A stretch of DNA of 63,673 nucleotides from positions 1 through 63,673 of the forward strand of contig JALLOG010000003.1 in the NCBI GenBank assembly GCA_027717645.1, given 5' to 3'. The stretch is from Desulfobacterota bacterium AH_259_B03_O07 (lineage in GTDB: Bacteria; Desulfobacterota_D; UBA1144; Nemesobacterales; CSP1-2). The notes beneath the pieces are model-generated. The model made no database searches. It had not been told where the DNA came from and was given only the letters and a program-made list of their open reading frames with translations. The translations under genes and the position numbers were made by a program. This document shows, in pieces, positions 1 to 8,965 of this stretch; the stretch's first letter is position 1; the number at the start of each line of letters is the position of its first letter.

Positions 1-2
1 GA

Positions 3-104
3 GACAATGCGAATTTCCTATATGAGATGGGGGAGGGAGAGATTCTAGATAATCCTGAGGAAGTCGAAAAGGTAAAAAAGTTATCTGGAATCTACACTAA
101 CTGA
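3..104 (+). CDS. C-terminal tail of an unidentified protein (cut by window edge)
   Basis: An open frame enters from the window edge and gives 33 residues ending at TGA. The tail is acidic (ends in a GIYTN peptide) and has normal-looking codon use. The family cannot be recognised from so short a piece. It lies in the same orientation as the damaged methyltransferase-like gene that follows, but in a different frame from it. Confidence 0.45.
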   Translation, partial: DNANFLYEMGEGEILDNPEEVEKVKKLSGIYTN

Positions 105-122
105 ATAAACCCTTTTCCTAAT

Positions 123-925
123 TATTTTCCATGTACCGATAGATCTGTCATGGCGATCTGGAAACACAGATACTTATTGCACACATGCCGTTGTTCTTTC
201 GTCCAGATTCCAAGAAAGCACTGGTCATTGGCTTGGCTAGCGGTATCACCGCCGGCTTGGTTACCCTGCACAGTGGCACCTCCAGTATAGACATAATTGA
301 GCTTGAGCCATCTGTGGTGGATGCAAGCCACGAGTTTGACAATTACAACAATAGACCTCTTGATGACCCCCGTGTTGATCTATACATAAATGATGCACGC
401 AATCACCTGCCTCTGGCTGAAGATCATACATATGATGTGGTGATTTCAGAGCCTTCAAACCCCTGGTTGAGCGGAGTCTCTAATCTGTTTACATGGGAAT
501 TTTTTCAACTGGGCAAACAAAAATTAAGAAAAGGAGGGGTTTGGTCTCAATGGGTTCACGCTTACGCTATGACAACAGACGACATGAATTCTTTACTAGC
601 AACCTTTGCAGACACTTATGCTTATGTATTGGTATTCCGGGTAGATACTATGGATCTTGTGCTTTTGGGGAGCGACAAGCCGCTTCTGCTTGATGCCTCT
701 ATAAATAATGAGATGCTTGAAGGTGTTGCAGAGATACCATTACAAGCTGTTAACGGTAAAGATGGGGCTTTAGCTCTAGCTGAATCGTATGCATATAGGG
801 ATGTAAGGTGGAGAAGAGTCCTAGATATTATGAAAGTAGTAGTCAATGAAAATCCGGACGATCATATTGTTCGTGATTTATACAATACATATAAGGAACT
901 GGCAGAAGCAGATGAGGGGCAATAA
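123..925 (+). pseudogene. Spermidine-synthase-like methyltransferase, 5'-truncated and frameshifted
   Basis: The main frame (from ATG 185, 246 aa) matches the catalytic half of polyamine aminopropyltransferase-like proteins, often fused to MFS-type membrane domains. It has a SAM/dcSAM-binding GLASGITAG loop, an IELEP acidic strand end, an NDARNHL motif and an EPSNPW motif. Homology continues upstream of that ATG: the residues GDLETQILIAHM before it have no start, and the preceding TDRSVM of the family motif lies in the other frame (about 132-149). This indicates a one-base deletion near 150. The usual N-terminal half is absent. The C-terminus has no recognisable partner domain. Best read as a decayed remnant. 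Translation from ATG 185 or a nearby codon of a truncated protein cannot be excluded. Confidence 0.7.
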
Positions 926-1433
926 CAACTTATTATTTTAGTAAAACTTAGATGCGTATTTAATAAAACAAAGAAAGATAAAAAAAGCTATTATACTAAT
1001 ATGCAGGGAATGTAATTAAATCAATACTGATTAAAATTATGTGCTAATGGATGAGTAAAATTAGTAGTAAATAAAATATATCTTAAACTGTATTTAACAA
1101 TAGATAAACTATCCGTAATTTTAAGTATAGAAAAAATTTAAACTCCTATAAGAGCTCATATTGTTAATATCACTTTAAGCTCTATTATTATGTCTCTCGA
1201 AGACATTGGCAACGATAATTGTATGTATTGTAAACGACTCTTTTTTCTCTGAGGCCTGCTTCATATTCGTATGGTCCTTTTTTCCTTTTCTCTTAAGTAA
1301 ATGACAGTAGCAATTTTTTAGAGTTGCTAATTATTATTATTGCTTAAGTGGTTAAAAAAAATCCCTAATCCTGTTAAAGAATTAGGGATTAAGTTAACAT
1401 TTTTTTATCAGACTATACATATTTAAGGAAGAT
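926..1433. other. Non-coding AT-rich stretch
   Basis: No coding frame with family resemblance was found. The only clear structure is the hairpin at 1352-1391, listed separately. The rest is AT-rich sequence with many stops in all frames. Confidence 0.5.
1352..1391 (-). terminator. Intrinsic terminator of the cysteine-rich protein gene
   Basis: A perfect 10-bp inverted repeat (AATCCCTAAT at 1360-1369 and ATTAGGGATT at 1381-1390) is followed, read on the minus strand, by a run of T (1354-1360 as A on the plus strand). It lies about 45 bases past the stop at 1434, as expected for a Rho-independent terminator of the minus-strand gene. Confidence 0.8.
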
Positions 1434-2009
1434 CTAATTTACACAATAACAATGCCAATCGGTTTTTGGTGTATTAGTTATTAGCATTTTGCCTCGTCCT
1501 TTTCCAATCCCTTTTCCGAAAAAATTTCTGGCATTGCTACCCGTCGGAGACGAATAAGCAGCGCAGTAACAACCTGGACAGTTTGCTGTGCATATCTTGG
1601 TATTAGCAGGACATGATATATACCATTTTTTTGGACTTCCTTGGCTGTATGGGGTTACCTTGCCTCCGCATCCACGGCCGCAGTAAGTATATTTACTCAA
1701 TTTTAGGAGGCTGACAGGACCAGGATCGACAGGTGCTAATTCACCTTGATCTTGATCACCACCTTTCTTTTTGGTTTTATATTTCCCATCTCCTTCTTCG
1801 CAATTCTATTCATTTTCGTGTTTCTCTTTCCCTTGTTCATTTTCTTCCTGCTGATTTTTTTCGCTTTTAACCAGCAATTTACCGTTTAATCCCTCGGCAA
1901 TAATGTTTTCATTATCAGCCGTGGTGGAATCTGCACTTAATTTTATTGACAGCGCCATACCCACCAGAAATACAAGAACTGCAGCAAAAATGATTTTTTG
2001 TTGCCTCAT
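1434..2009 (-). pseudogene. Exported cysteine-rich protein interrupted by one in-frame TAG
   Basis: The start is taken as ATG 2009 because AAGGGGG sits 8 bases upstream. The N-terminus has an uncleaved-signal or signal-anchor segment (residues about 5-25, IIFAAVLVFLVGMALSI) followed by a charged Glu/Lys/Gln linker. An amber codon at 1806-1808 ends the frame, but the same frame continues without another stop to 1434. The continuation is a Pro/Asp-rich linker and then a cysteine-rich domain with ten cysteines ending in WHCYCVN. Without the TAG the protein would be about 190 aa. The sense codon was probably GAG or CAG. Either a recent nonsense mutation or readthrough. The C-terminal Cys pattern recalls the lipoprotein at 59280-59930, which ends in CECRCM. 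Function unknown. Confidence 0.65.
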
Positions 2010-2082
2010 ATTACTAACCCCCTTCATTCAAAAAATTTAGACATATCATACATGTCTTTTATATAAACTTACTTTTGCATAT

Positions 2083-2147
2083 ATGGTTACATCTTTAATT
2101 GCACAACCAAATAAACTTTCGGTTACATAGTTAAATTGCTTGACACG
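2083..2147. repeat. Solo end of the integrase-type IS (second copy at 4654-4720)
   Basis: This 65-bp block is nearly identical to the right end of the IS at 3860-4720, running from GGTTACATCTTTAATTGCA through TTTCGGTTACATAG to TTGCTTGACACG. Both copies end at the same base, so TGTCAAGCAATTT (minus strand) is probably the IS terminus. Here it abuts the broken IS481 transposase gene, which suggests insertion into that gene followed by loss of most of the IS. Confidence 0.6.
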
Positions 2148-2603
2148 ACAAATAAATAAAGCTTGCTTCTAGCTATCTTTATCTCCGTTATATCTACATG
2201 CACATATCCTATATCGTAGACCTTAAACTTCTTTTTTTCTTTTTACCCTGTTTTTCTTCGGTAGGAAGTCTATTTAGCCCATTTCTTCTTAGACATCTAT
2301 GCAGATTAGAACGCGAGAGTGTTGGTATATGGGGTTTTAAGCATATATACACATCATCAAGAGCAAATTTTGTTATTCTTCTAAATTCACATACTATTTG
2401 TTGTTGCTCTGGGCTAAGTGATGATCTTATAGTTATTGGACCACTTTTACCATCTTCCACACTTTGTGCTTTCTTCCATTTTGTACTGTTTTTATGTTTA
2501 AATGATACTTTTTTGCTAAGTTAGCGTAACTCTGTGTAGAGTTTTGTATTTCTTCTCTGATCTTTGGTGTTGTCTTGGCGTTAGGGTGTAGTATACTTCC
2601 CAT
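2148..2603 (-). pseudogene. IS481-family transposase remnant
   Basis: An ATG at 2603 with a strong AGGAGG site (2611-2616) starts an IS481-type transposase N-terminus: a helix-turn-helix region (SYANLAKKYHLNIKTVQ), then the linker TRSSLHRCL-type motif seen here as LSRSNLHRCLRRNGLNRLP. Two frameshifts break it, one at an A-run near 2479-2482 and one in the A-rich stretch near 2231-2245. After the second shift the frame resumes with GYVHVDITEI and KLYLFV, the start of the DDE catalytic domain, and then runs into the IS end at 2147. The rest of the catalytic domain is gone. Dead element. Confidence 0.8.
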
Positions 2604-2738
2604 AGGTCTACCTCCTTTATATCTTTATATCTTATACCATAAGAAAAAGGAACTAGACAACTATTAAATTTAAAGGAATTTTGCCAACCAAATTTTTACA
2701 TTTTTACCACTGGTGAAAATATCTAATGTGAGGCTACA

Positions 2739-3725
2739 ATGAAGAGAATAAATATTACGTCATTGTTATTTATATTCATAGCAGTATGTGCTATCGGTAG
2801 TTGTAAGAATGGGTGTAAAGGTGACCGTGGGGTAGTTGGCAGCGGTCCAGGATTTATAGATCCTTTAGGTATTGCAGTCGAGGCTGAAGGGAATATAGTG
2901 GTAGTTGATCATGTTCTCGACTCGGTGTTTAGAGTTGATCCTGTCAATGGCAATCGCACAATCGTTTCTAATTCAATTACTGGAATTGGGCCAGAATTCT
3001 CAGCCCCATTTGGCATTGTGGTAGAGAAAAAAGGTAGTCTTGTTGTAGTAGATTATTCAGCAGATGCGGTTATTCGGGTTGACCCTGTCACTGGCAACCG
3101 CACAATCGTTTCTGATGCCACAAACGGAAGCGGCCACCAATTTGTTTCCCCTAATAGCATTGCTGTTGAGGCTGATGGTAGTTTGGTGATAGTTGATTAT
3201 CGTCCTATTTCAGTGATTCGAGTGAATCCTGTTACTGGAGACCGAAAGGTAGTCACAGATGCCTTCACTGGCAGTGGCCCATTATTTAAAGAGCCATCAG
3301 GTATTGCAGTAGAGCCTGATGGCAATCTGGTAGTCGCTGATCCATTACTACAGGCCATCGTACGGGTGGATCCGGTTACCGGCAACCGAACTATTGTGTC
3401 CGACGCAAACATCGGGAGTGGACCAGAATTTTTAGCTCCCAAAGCTGTTGCTTTAGAGCCCAGTGGTAGCTTAATTGTTGTTGATACAAATAATTTACCT
3501 ATTTTAAGGGTGGACCCTGTCAGTGGTAACCGTACTGTTGTATCTAGTGCTAGCATAGGAAGAGGACCGAACTTTGTGGCCCCTAAAGACATCTCCATTA
3601 AGGCTGACGGTAGTTTGTTGGTGATTGATAGAACTCTTCAAGCGGTGTTAAGAGTGGATCCTGTCACCGGTGACCGCAGGATTATCTCGGATGCTGTACC
3701 TGGTAATAAACCGGTAACTTTTTAA
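2739..3725 (+). CDS. NHL/beta-propeller repeat lipoprotein
   Basis: 328 aa. The N-terminus is a lipoprotein signal (hydrophobic residues 7-18, lipobox AIGSC with the modified Cys at about 22). The remainder is about six tandem repeats of ~48 residues with the pattern GIAVEADGSLVVVD ... VIRVDPVTGNRTIVSDA ... GSGPEF..P, one repeat per propeller blade (NHL-like). Such proteins are normally surface or periplasmic scaffolds, and no catalytic motif is seen. It is a lone gene between an IS481 remnant and the integrase-type IS. The repeat DNA itself is diverged, so the array is not a recent amplification. Function beyond a beta-propeller fold is not known. Confidence 0.8.
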   Translation: MKRINITSLLFIFIAVCAIGSCKNGCKGDRGVVGSGPGFIDPLGIAVEAEGNIVVVDHVLDSVFRVDPVNGNRTIVSNSITGIGPEFSAPFGIVVEKKGSLVVVDYSADAVIRVDPVTGNRTIVSDATNGSGHQFVSPNSIAVEADGSLVIVDYRPISVIRVNPVTGDRKVVTDAFTGSGPLFKEPSGIAVEPDGNLVVADPLLQAIVRVDPVTGNRTIVSDANIGSGPEFLAPKAVALEPSGSLIVVDTNNLPILRVDPVSGNRTVVSSASIGRGPNFVAPKDISIKADGSLLVIDRTLQAVLRVDPVTGDRRIISDAVPGNKPVTF

Positions 3726-3859
3726 CACTAAGTTAATTGACTCTTGGTTCGATGTAGTCTGCTGTTAGTGTATGTGGGATTTCGGGCTTCAGTACCTTTT
3801 GTTACAGTTCCAGTGATAGAACCATGGTCAACTTTTAAGCATTTGCAGTTAACCGTATT

Positions 3860-4720
3860 CTGCGACGTAAAATGTAACCGAAAGGGAATTGGTTGTGCAA
3901 TATAAAAAAGTAACCGAAAATAGAAAGTAAGAATTTAATATTTAAAGACGAAATCAAAAAAGGGAAAGGGCAGACTCTTAGACGTGGCTCGGAAGCGAAC
4001 AGGTATGAATCAAAAATATATAATCAGGAAACTGAGGCCACCTAGTAATCTTGACAAAATTAAGCCAAGGCACAGAAGGAGGAAAGAATTTTACGATGGG
4101 TATGTAAGGGCTGCATTGCTTAGATGTTGGGAGATATTTGACTATCCCTGCCCTCAGAGGTTAAGACAACTAGGAGAGCTAGGATGCAGTGATGGAGTAG
4201 CAGGGAAATTAAGGGCAATTAGTGCAAGGACAATAGATGAGAAGCTAAGGCATCAAAAGGAGGTGGAAGGTTTAAGGAGAAAATACCACCGTAAGAAACA
4301 TCCCCTACTTTACCAAGAGATACCGGTTAAGCTCTCAGGGGAGCAGGACAGGACGCAATTGGGGAATATACAGATAGATTTAGTAGAACACTGTGGTCAA
4401 TCAGCTAGAGGGGAGTATATAAATACTCTATCCACTACTGATATAAACTCTGGTTGGTGGGAAGGAGAAGCTGTGATGGGTAGATCGCCGGAGGTTGAAC
4501 AAAAGGTAAGGCAGGAGTTAAGGAAGATATATTTAGATTTGAATCCAGCTCAGCTCAAAAGAGAAATTGATGACAAATCAAACAAGCTTTTTAAGTATTA
4601 TCAACAAAAAAATAAATCACAAAAACTAACAATAAAAAAGAAACTAAAACCAAATATGGTTACATCTTTAATTGCAGAAACACAACAACTTTCGGTTACA
4701 TAGTTAAATTGCTTGACACG
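3860..4720 (+). mobile_element. Internally deleted integrase-type IS (ISNCY/IS1202-like)
   Basis: The left end carries TGTAACCGAAAG (3873-3884) with a further GTAACCGAAA copy at about 3910. The right end carries the inverted counterpart CTTTCGGTTACA, followed by TAGTTAAATTGCTTGACACG, which is shared exactly with the solo end at 2083-2147. Inside is one transposase frame lacking its middle. The right boundary falls inside the FAD oxidoreductase frame at 4721, which it truncates. The left boundary is less certain because the outer part of the left end diverges. Confidence 0.65.
3984..4703 (+). pseudogene. Integrase-catalytic-domain transposase with internal deletion
   Basis: 239 aa. Residues about 1-165 match the N-terminal part of IS transposases with an rve integrase core. 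The segment GNIQIDLVEHCG carries the first catalytic Asp and is followed by the typical INTLSTTDINSGWWE strand. At about residue 168 (MGRSPEVEQK) the sequence jumps to the C-terminal tail of the family (RKIYLDLNPAQLKREID). The rest of the DDE core, including the other acidic residues, is missing, about 170-200 residues by family comparison. The frame ends inside the right inverted repeat, as is usual for this group. It cannot be an active transposase. Confidence 0.7.
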
Positions 4721-5226
4721 CAAGGTATTCCCCAAACCTTTTCGGTATAGGTTTTGAAAAACATAGCGTATAAACGATTACCAAACCGATTGGATACCCA
4801 TTGTTCAAAAGTCTTTTCTGGTTTTTGAGGAAACAATTGTGACTTGAAGTAGCTTATTGCCACGAGAAGGCTATTCCATAAACCAAGATTGAGTAATGCA
4901 TTGGAAATCCTATACGGATAATTAAAGAATTTTTTGTTATGGTAGATTCTGGATAGGCGCTTTCGCTTGATAAAATCATCCCCGAGTATCTCGTGCCAAA
5001 AATGTTCAATTGGGTTAACTTTAGTAAAGAAGCGGTGACCTCCAATGTCGAAATGGTAACCTTTGAAGTTGATGGTTCTAGCCAGGCCTCCAACAATTGA
5101 GTCCTTCTCTAAAACAACTGAGCGTACGCCAGCTTCGCAAAGTTTATACGCTGCTGTTAGACCTGCTGGACCAGCACCAACTTTTATTACCTTTTTATCA
5201 GTGATCTGTTGCTTTGTTGCCTGCAT
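4721..5226 (-). pseudogene. FAD-dependent amine oxidase/protoporphyrinogen oxidase-like protein, cut by the IS
   Basis: The N-terminal 168 residues of an NAD(P)/FAD-binding Rossmann oxidoreductase. The dinucleotide motif GAGPAGLTAAY lies near residue 17, the VLEKDSIVGGLART second-strand motif near 40 and the GGHRFF motif near 62. Family members run about 450-550 aa. Here the frame reads KVWGIPC and then enters the IS end, adding VSSNLTM and a stop. No downstream part of the gene is found on the far side of the IS. Members of this family often act in sugar or cell-surface metabolism, but substrate cannot be told. Non-functional fragment. Confidence 0.75.
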
Positions 5227-5541
5227 ACGAACTGCATGATTGTTTTTAATATAAATTTATGTATTCAATTTAATCTAACCATTCTTATTTATGTTGGTAA
5301 AAATAAGATTTAGCAATAATAGATCCATCTCGGACAAATTTACTCTAAAAGAGCTATTATCTAGATTACTAGTCTTTATAAAGCAAAACAATAGTATATA
5401 GCCTTGAAGTCGAAAATTATTCTGATTCGTATTTCTTGTTTAGTTGTTAAACGTTTACAAAATAGTGAATCTTAATGAAATTATTTAATCCAAAGATGAT
5501 ATTGTTTCTCCGTTAAATATATCTATTTATAAGTTCTATGA
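5227..5541. other. Non-coding AT-rich spacer
   Basis: No gene or strong structure was recognised between the truncated oxidoreductase and the carboxyltransferase. It may contain the lost upstream region of the former and the end region of the latter. Confidence 0.4.
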
Positions 5542-7338
5542 TTAAGATTGTTTTTTAAATCTTCTGTACCAGGGCGTTAGTCTAAGTAATCCTGAAATTG
5601 TTGATTTTAACTGTGCTCGCTCAATTACAAGATGTATTCCTCCATGCTTGGAATAAAATTCTGATGTTGTGATATTTGGATCCAATGCCCGACCACCGCT
5701 TGTCAATTTTACGACTCTATGTCCAGCAAAAGCGACATTCGCCTTTTTCTCTGCAATAATGAAGTCCCCTTGGACGACGTAACTGGCTAAAGCGCCACCG
5801 GTCGTTGGATGACCGAGAACTGAGATGTATGGAAGGCCTGCTTCTTTAAGCTTCAATACTGAAGCAATTGTCTTTGGCATCTGATATAATGCTACCGTAC
5901 CTTCATGCATCCTTGCACCACCAGTAGCGGATACGGAAATTAGAGGTAGTCTTTTATTTATAGCATAACGAACGATTAATTTCATTTTCTCTCCAAAAAC
6001 GGAGCCCATGGATCCTCCCATAAATCGAAAATCGCTAACAGCAATAGCAAGAGGCATATCCGTGAGCATACCATATCCGATTACTAGAGAATCCCTAGAG
6101 TCTGTTCGATTTGTCATTTTATTTCGGCTTTCAGAGTAATCGTAAAAATTAAATTTCCCATGAATATTCTCTGTACTTATATCTGGACGTATTTCATGAA
6201 AAGAGCCGGAATTCAGGAATAAGTTAAGATAGTCATCTGATCCAAGGGGGCTGGGTTTTTGGCAGAATGGACATGCATAGAAATTATCTTGAAACTCCTC
6301 TTTAGTAGATCGATTCTTACATCCATACCTGACGATTTTTCCCTCTGGATCTTTTTCGTCATTACATACATAGGGTTCAGCACCATATAATGCTATCTGC
6401 ATAGGGGATCCTTGAGAATTGGTAGTCTTGCTAAAGGGTAGCCATCCCCTTATTTTTTTTGCAAAGGCTTGATATCTTTTTCGTCTTGTTTCAAGTTGAC
6501 CACATTCGTCTATCTTATCTCTTAATTGTTTTTGTAAGTGTTTAATGTCGGAGCGCTCTAATTCATCTGCAGCTTGGCCGAGTGCCTTCCGAATATTGTC
6601 TAGCGTCTTGGACATGTAGTCTGGTTTGTCTAATGGTGGTTCCTTGATTATTTTATCAATTATCCCGTATCTAAGCATATATTCAGATGATGGTTGTAAA
6701 ACCTTGAGTGCTTCTTCAATATTATCGGCCCTGCGAAACAGTATGGCAGAGCATCCTTCAGCTGTAATCACAGAGTATTCAGCTCCGGAGAGCATGAATC
6801 TTCTATGCGCAAGCTGTAGTGCTATAGCACCCCCGCTCCCACCACTACCAAGTATTAAAGAAATGGATTTTGTGTTAAGCATTACCATCTTTGCTTGGCA
6901 GTAGGAGATCAGCCAGGACTGCAATTTTTCTGCGGAATATTCAAAGGGATCTCCTCCAATAGTGTCAATGTGATTATGAAGCATTAACCCGTTCTTCTCC
7001 GCATAAAGCATCATATTGTATGCCAATCCATAACCGTCAGCTTTTACCAAACCGTAGTTAAGCTTTGCCCGTTCAGAGTCGTCTGTAGGAGTCTGCTGTG
7101 CAATTATAGCCACTTTCTTATTCGTATTATTAAAATTAGCGGTACCAATAATCACCGTTGGGTCATCGACAAATTCAATCGTTCTTCCAGAAGGTGCAGT
7201 GAATTTAGTAGAAAAATCAGGGATTTCGCTCCATGGTACGAAATCCGTGTACAGGGAGTCTATTATATGCTTTGACTTTATCCTGTTATAGGATTTTGCT
7301 TGTTCATGAATGTCTATTAACTTTGATTTGTCGGGCAT
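5542..7338 (-). CDS. Fused acetyl-CoA carboxylase carboxyltransferase (alpha-like then beta-like domain)
   Basis: 598 aa. Residues about 1-260 resemble AccA: GSGGSGGAIALQ oxyanion loop, SVITAEGCSAILFRRAD and YGIIDKIIKEP. Residues about 310-598 resemble AccD: a cysteine cluster (YGCKNR and ACPFCQ) like the AccD zinc ribbon, VSDFRFMGGSMGSV, SATGGARMHEG and GHPTTGGALASY. The enzyme transfers the carboxyl group from biotin to an acyl-CoA, in bacteria usually acetyl-CoA, giving malonyl-CoA for fatty-acid synthesis. Canonical AccA and AccD are separate chains; here they are one, alpha before beta. A propionyl- or other acyl-CoA substrate is possible. fabH lies 17 kb away on the same strand. No biotin carrier or carboxylase gene is adjacent. 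Confidence 0.85.
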   Translation of the reverse strand: MPDKSKLIDIHEQAKSYNRIKSKHIIDSLYTDFVPWSEIPDFSTKFTAPSGRTIEFVDDPTVIIGTANFNNTNKKVAIIAQQTPTDDSERAKLNYGLVKADGYGLAYNMMLYAEKNGLMLHNHIDTIGGDPFEYSAEKLQSWLISYCQAKMVMLNTKSISLILGSGGSGGAIALQLAHRRFMLSGAEYSVITAEGCSAILFRRADNIEEALKVLQPSSEYMLRYGIIDKIIKEPPLDKPDYMSKTLDNIRKALGQAADELERSDIKHLQKQLRDKIDECGQLETRRKRYQAFAKKIRGWLPFSKTTNSQGSPMQIALYGAEPYVCNDEKDPEGKIVRYGCKNRSTKEEFQDNFYACPFCQKPSPLGSDDYLNLFLNSGSFHEIRPDISTENIHGKFNFYDYSESRNKMTNRTDSRDSLVIGYGMLTDMPLAIAVSDFRFMGGSMGSVFGEKMKLIVRYAINKRLPLISVSATGGARMHEGTVALYQMPKTIASVLKLKEAGLPYISVLGHPTTGGALASYVVQGDFIIAEKKANVAFAGHRVVKLTSGGRALDPNITTSEFYSKHGGIHLVIERAQLKSTISGLLRLTPWYRRFKKQS

Positions 7339-7460
7339 ATTTATAAATAATCACCAAAGATAAAATGTCATACGTATTAAGACAGAGGCGACATTTTACT
7401 ATGATAATTGTAATTGGGTTATAATAAAAGAAAAGATTATCTTGATTTAAAATAAAAAAG

Positions 7461-8399
7461 TCATTCTTCGAGATTATTAATATAAATTTCTTTAATATTT
7501 TCAAGCTCTTTAGAGCTCAGTTGAACCTTTGTTGAGCCGATGTTTTCTTCTACCTGATATACTCTTTTTGCACCGGGGATTACGGCCGAAACTGCTTCGT
7601 GAGATAAACAAAACCTAAGTGAAGCTTGAATTAGGGTTTTCTCCTGGCTTTTGAGAAACATCAGCTTTTTCACTTTTTCCATAGAGTCCATCAAATAAGA
7701 TTTACTCCATCCGCGTCTGTGGTCGCCCTTTAGAAAAAGGGAATTCTCATTGTAATTCCCTGTAAGGAGACCGCAGGCAAGAGGTTCTCTTGCAATGATT
7801 CCAATTTCATTTTTCATAGCGAGCGGAAATAATTCCTTTTCTGCTTCTTGTTCTAACATGTTGTATGCAATCTGTATTATATCTGGTTTTCCAGTAGCAA
7901 TGGCGGCAATGCCATCTCTGGCGTAAGAAGCTGAAACTCCATAAAATCTTATTTTTCCCTGCGTCTTTAATTCATCCATAGTTTCGTATACCTCAAGATT
8001 CACTAATGAATCTGGTTTTGACAAATGGACTTGATAGATGTCAATCCAGTCTCTTTTCAGTCTTTTTAGGCTATGTTCGAGTGCAAAGAATATATATTCT
8101 CTTTTTAAATTACCTCTGATTCCATTTTTTCTATAGAAATCCCAACCAACTTTGGTTGTAATTATCGTTTCTTTATCACCTCTTTCCTTTAACACCCGCC
8201 CTATCAATTCTTCGCTGTGTCCATTGCCATAAGAGTCTGCAGTATCAATGATATTAACACCAAGGTCGAGCGCCCTATGTAATGTTCTAATGGACTCAAT
8301 ATCGTCTGTCGGTCCATATCCAATTCCACTTATTGCCCAAGCTCCAAATCCAATTTCTGAAACCAAAAGGTTTGTTCGTCCAAGTTTTCTTAGTTTCAT
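7461..8399 (-). CDS. Aldo/keto reductase
   Basis: 312 aa, the usual family length. The AKR catalytic tetrad is visible: Asp and Tyr in IDTADSYGNG (about 51-57), Lys in ITTKVGWD (about 84) and His in YQVHLSKPD (about 124). The C-terminal AVIPGAKRVYQVEEN motif binds the NADP phosphate. Such enzymes reduce aldehydes or ketones with NADPH in the cytoplasm. The closest general type is the yakC/YhdN-like group that also contains oxidoreductases of unknown substrate. It stands between erpA and the carboxyltransferase with gaps of over 100 bp, so an operon is not evident. Confidence 0.88.
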   Translation of the reverse strand: MKLRKLGRTNLLVSEIGFGAWAISGIGYGPTDDIESIRTLHRALDLGVNIIDTADSYGNGHSEELIGRVLKERGDKETIITTKVGWDFYRKNGIRGNLKREYIFFALEHSLKRLKRDWIDIYQVHLSKPDSLVNLEVYETMDELKTQGKIRFYGVSASYARDGIAAIATGKPDIIQIAYNMLEQEAEKELFPLAMKNEIGIIAREPLACGLLTGNYNENSLFLKGDHRRGWSKSYLMDSMEKVKKLMFLKSQEKTLIQASLRFCLSHEAVSAVIPGAKRVYQVEENIGSTKVQLSSKELENIKEIYINNLEE

Positions 8400-8556
8400 T
8401 TAATTTAGTAATATTCAAATTTTAACTTACTTCTATTAAAAAAAGTTGATAGAACTCCACATTCAATTTTAGGAACAGAGATAAGGCAAATATTTATATT
8501 GATGAATTTACTTTATCTGGATATGAAATATTTAGTGAATAAGAATAGTTACACGT

Positions 8557-8592
8557 GGCAGGGCTGAATACTTCATAATTGAGGTACTCAGC
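8557..8592 (-). terminator. Hairpin after erpA
   Basis: GGCTGAATAC and GTACTCAGCC form a 9-10-bp stem with one mismatch around a short AT-rich loop, 20 bases past the erpA stop. There is no clear T-run, so its role as a terminator is only probable. Confidence 0.45.
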
Positions 8593-8611
8593 CATTAAGA
8601 TTTTAGTGAGA

Positions 8612-8935
8612 CTAGACAGTGAATGATGATCCGCAACCACAGGATCCGGTGGCATTGGGGTTATTGATCTTGAATCCTGTCCCGTTTAGACCATCTGAAT
8701 AGTCGAGCACACCACCGCTGAGATAAGTGTAACTCGACTCGTCGATAGCTACCTTAACACCATCTTCTTCGAATATTTGATCCGTTTCATCAATTTCGTC
8801 GTCAAACCCCATTTCATAGGAAAAGCCCGAACAACCGCCGGGAATTACGCGAACTCTAAGAACGGCATTTGGTATATCTTCTTCATTTAAAAGTCTCTTA
8901 ATTTCGCTTACTGCCTTAAGTGTAATTTCAAACAT
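8612..8935 (-). CDS. erpA: Iron-sulfur cluster insertion protein (A-type carrier)
   Basis: 107 aa. It has the three invariant cysteines of HesB/IscA/ErpA proteins: one in IPGGCSGFSYEMG (about residue 34) and two in the C-terminal CGCGSSF (about 99 and 101). These bind a [2Fe-2S] or [4Fe-4S] cluster that is passed to apo-enzymes; in this window LipA and IspH are plausible clients. The spacing of 65 residues between first and second Cys is typical. ErpA versus IscA cannot be decided from the sequence alone. No isc genes are adjacent. The AGGAGGCAGAAAAG stretch upstream of ATG gives a good ribosome site. Confidence 0.88.
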   Translation of the reverse strand: MFEITLKAVSEIKRLLNEEDIPNAVLRVRVIPGGCSGFSYEMGFDDEIDETDQIFEEDGVKVAIDESSYTYLSGGVLDYSDGLNGTGFKINNPNATGSCGCGSSFTV

Positions 8936-8965
8936 ATCTTTTCTGCCTCCTACCGTAAATCTCGA

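Noticed and set aside
2198..2524. 108-aa plus-strand ORF
   Set aside because: It is the antisense of the IS481 transposase remnant.
3197..3598. 133-aa minus-strand ORF
   Set aside because: Antisense of the propeller repeats; repeat periodicity alone makes it open.
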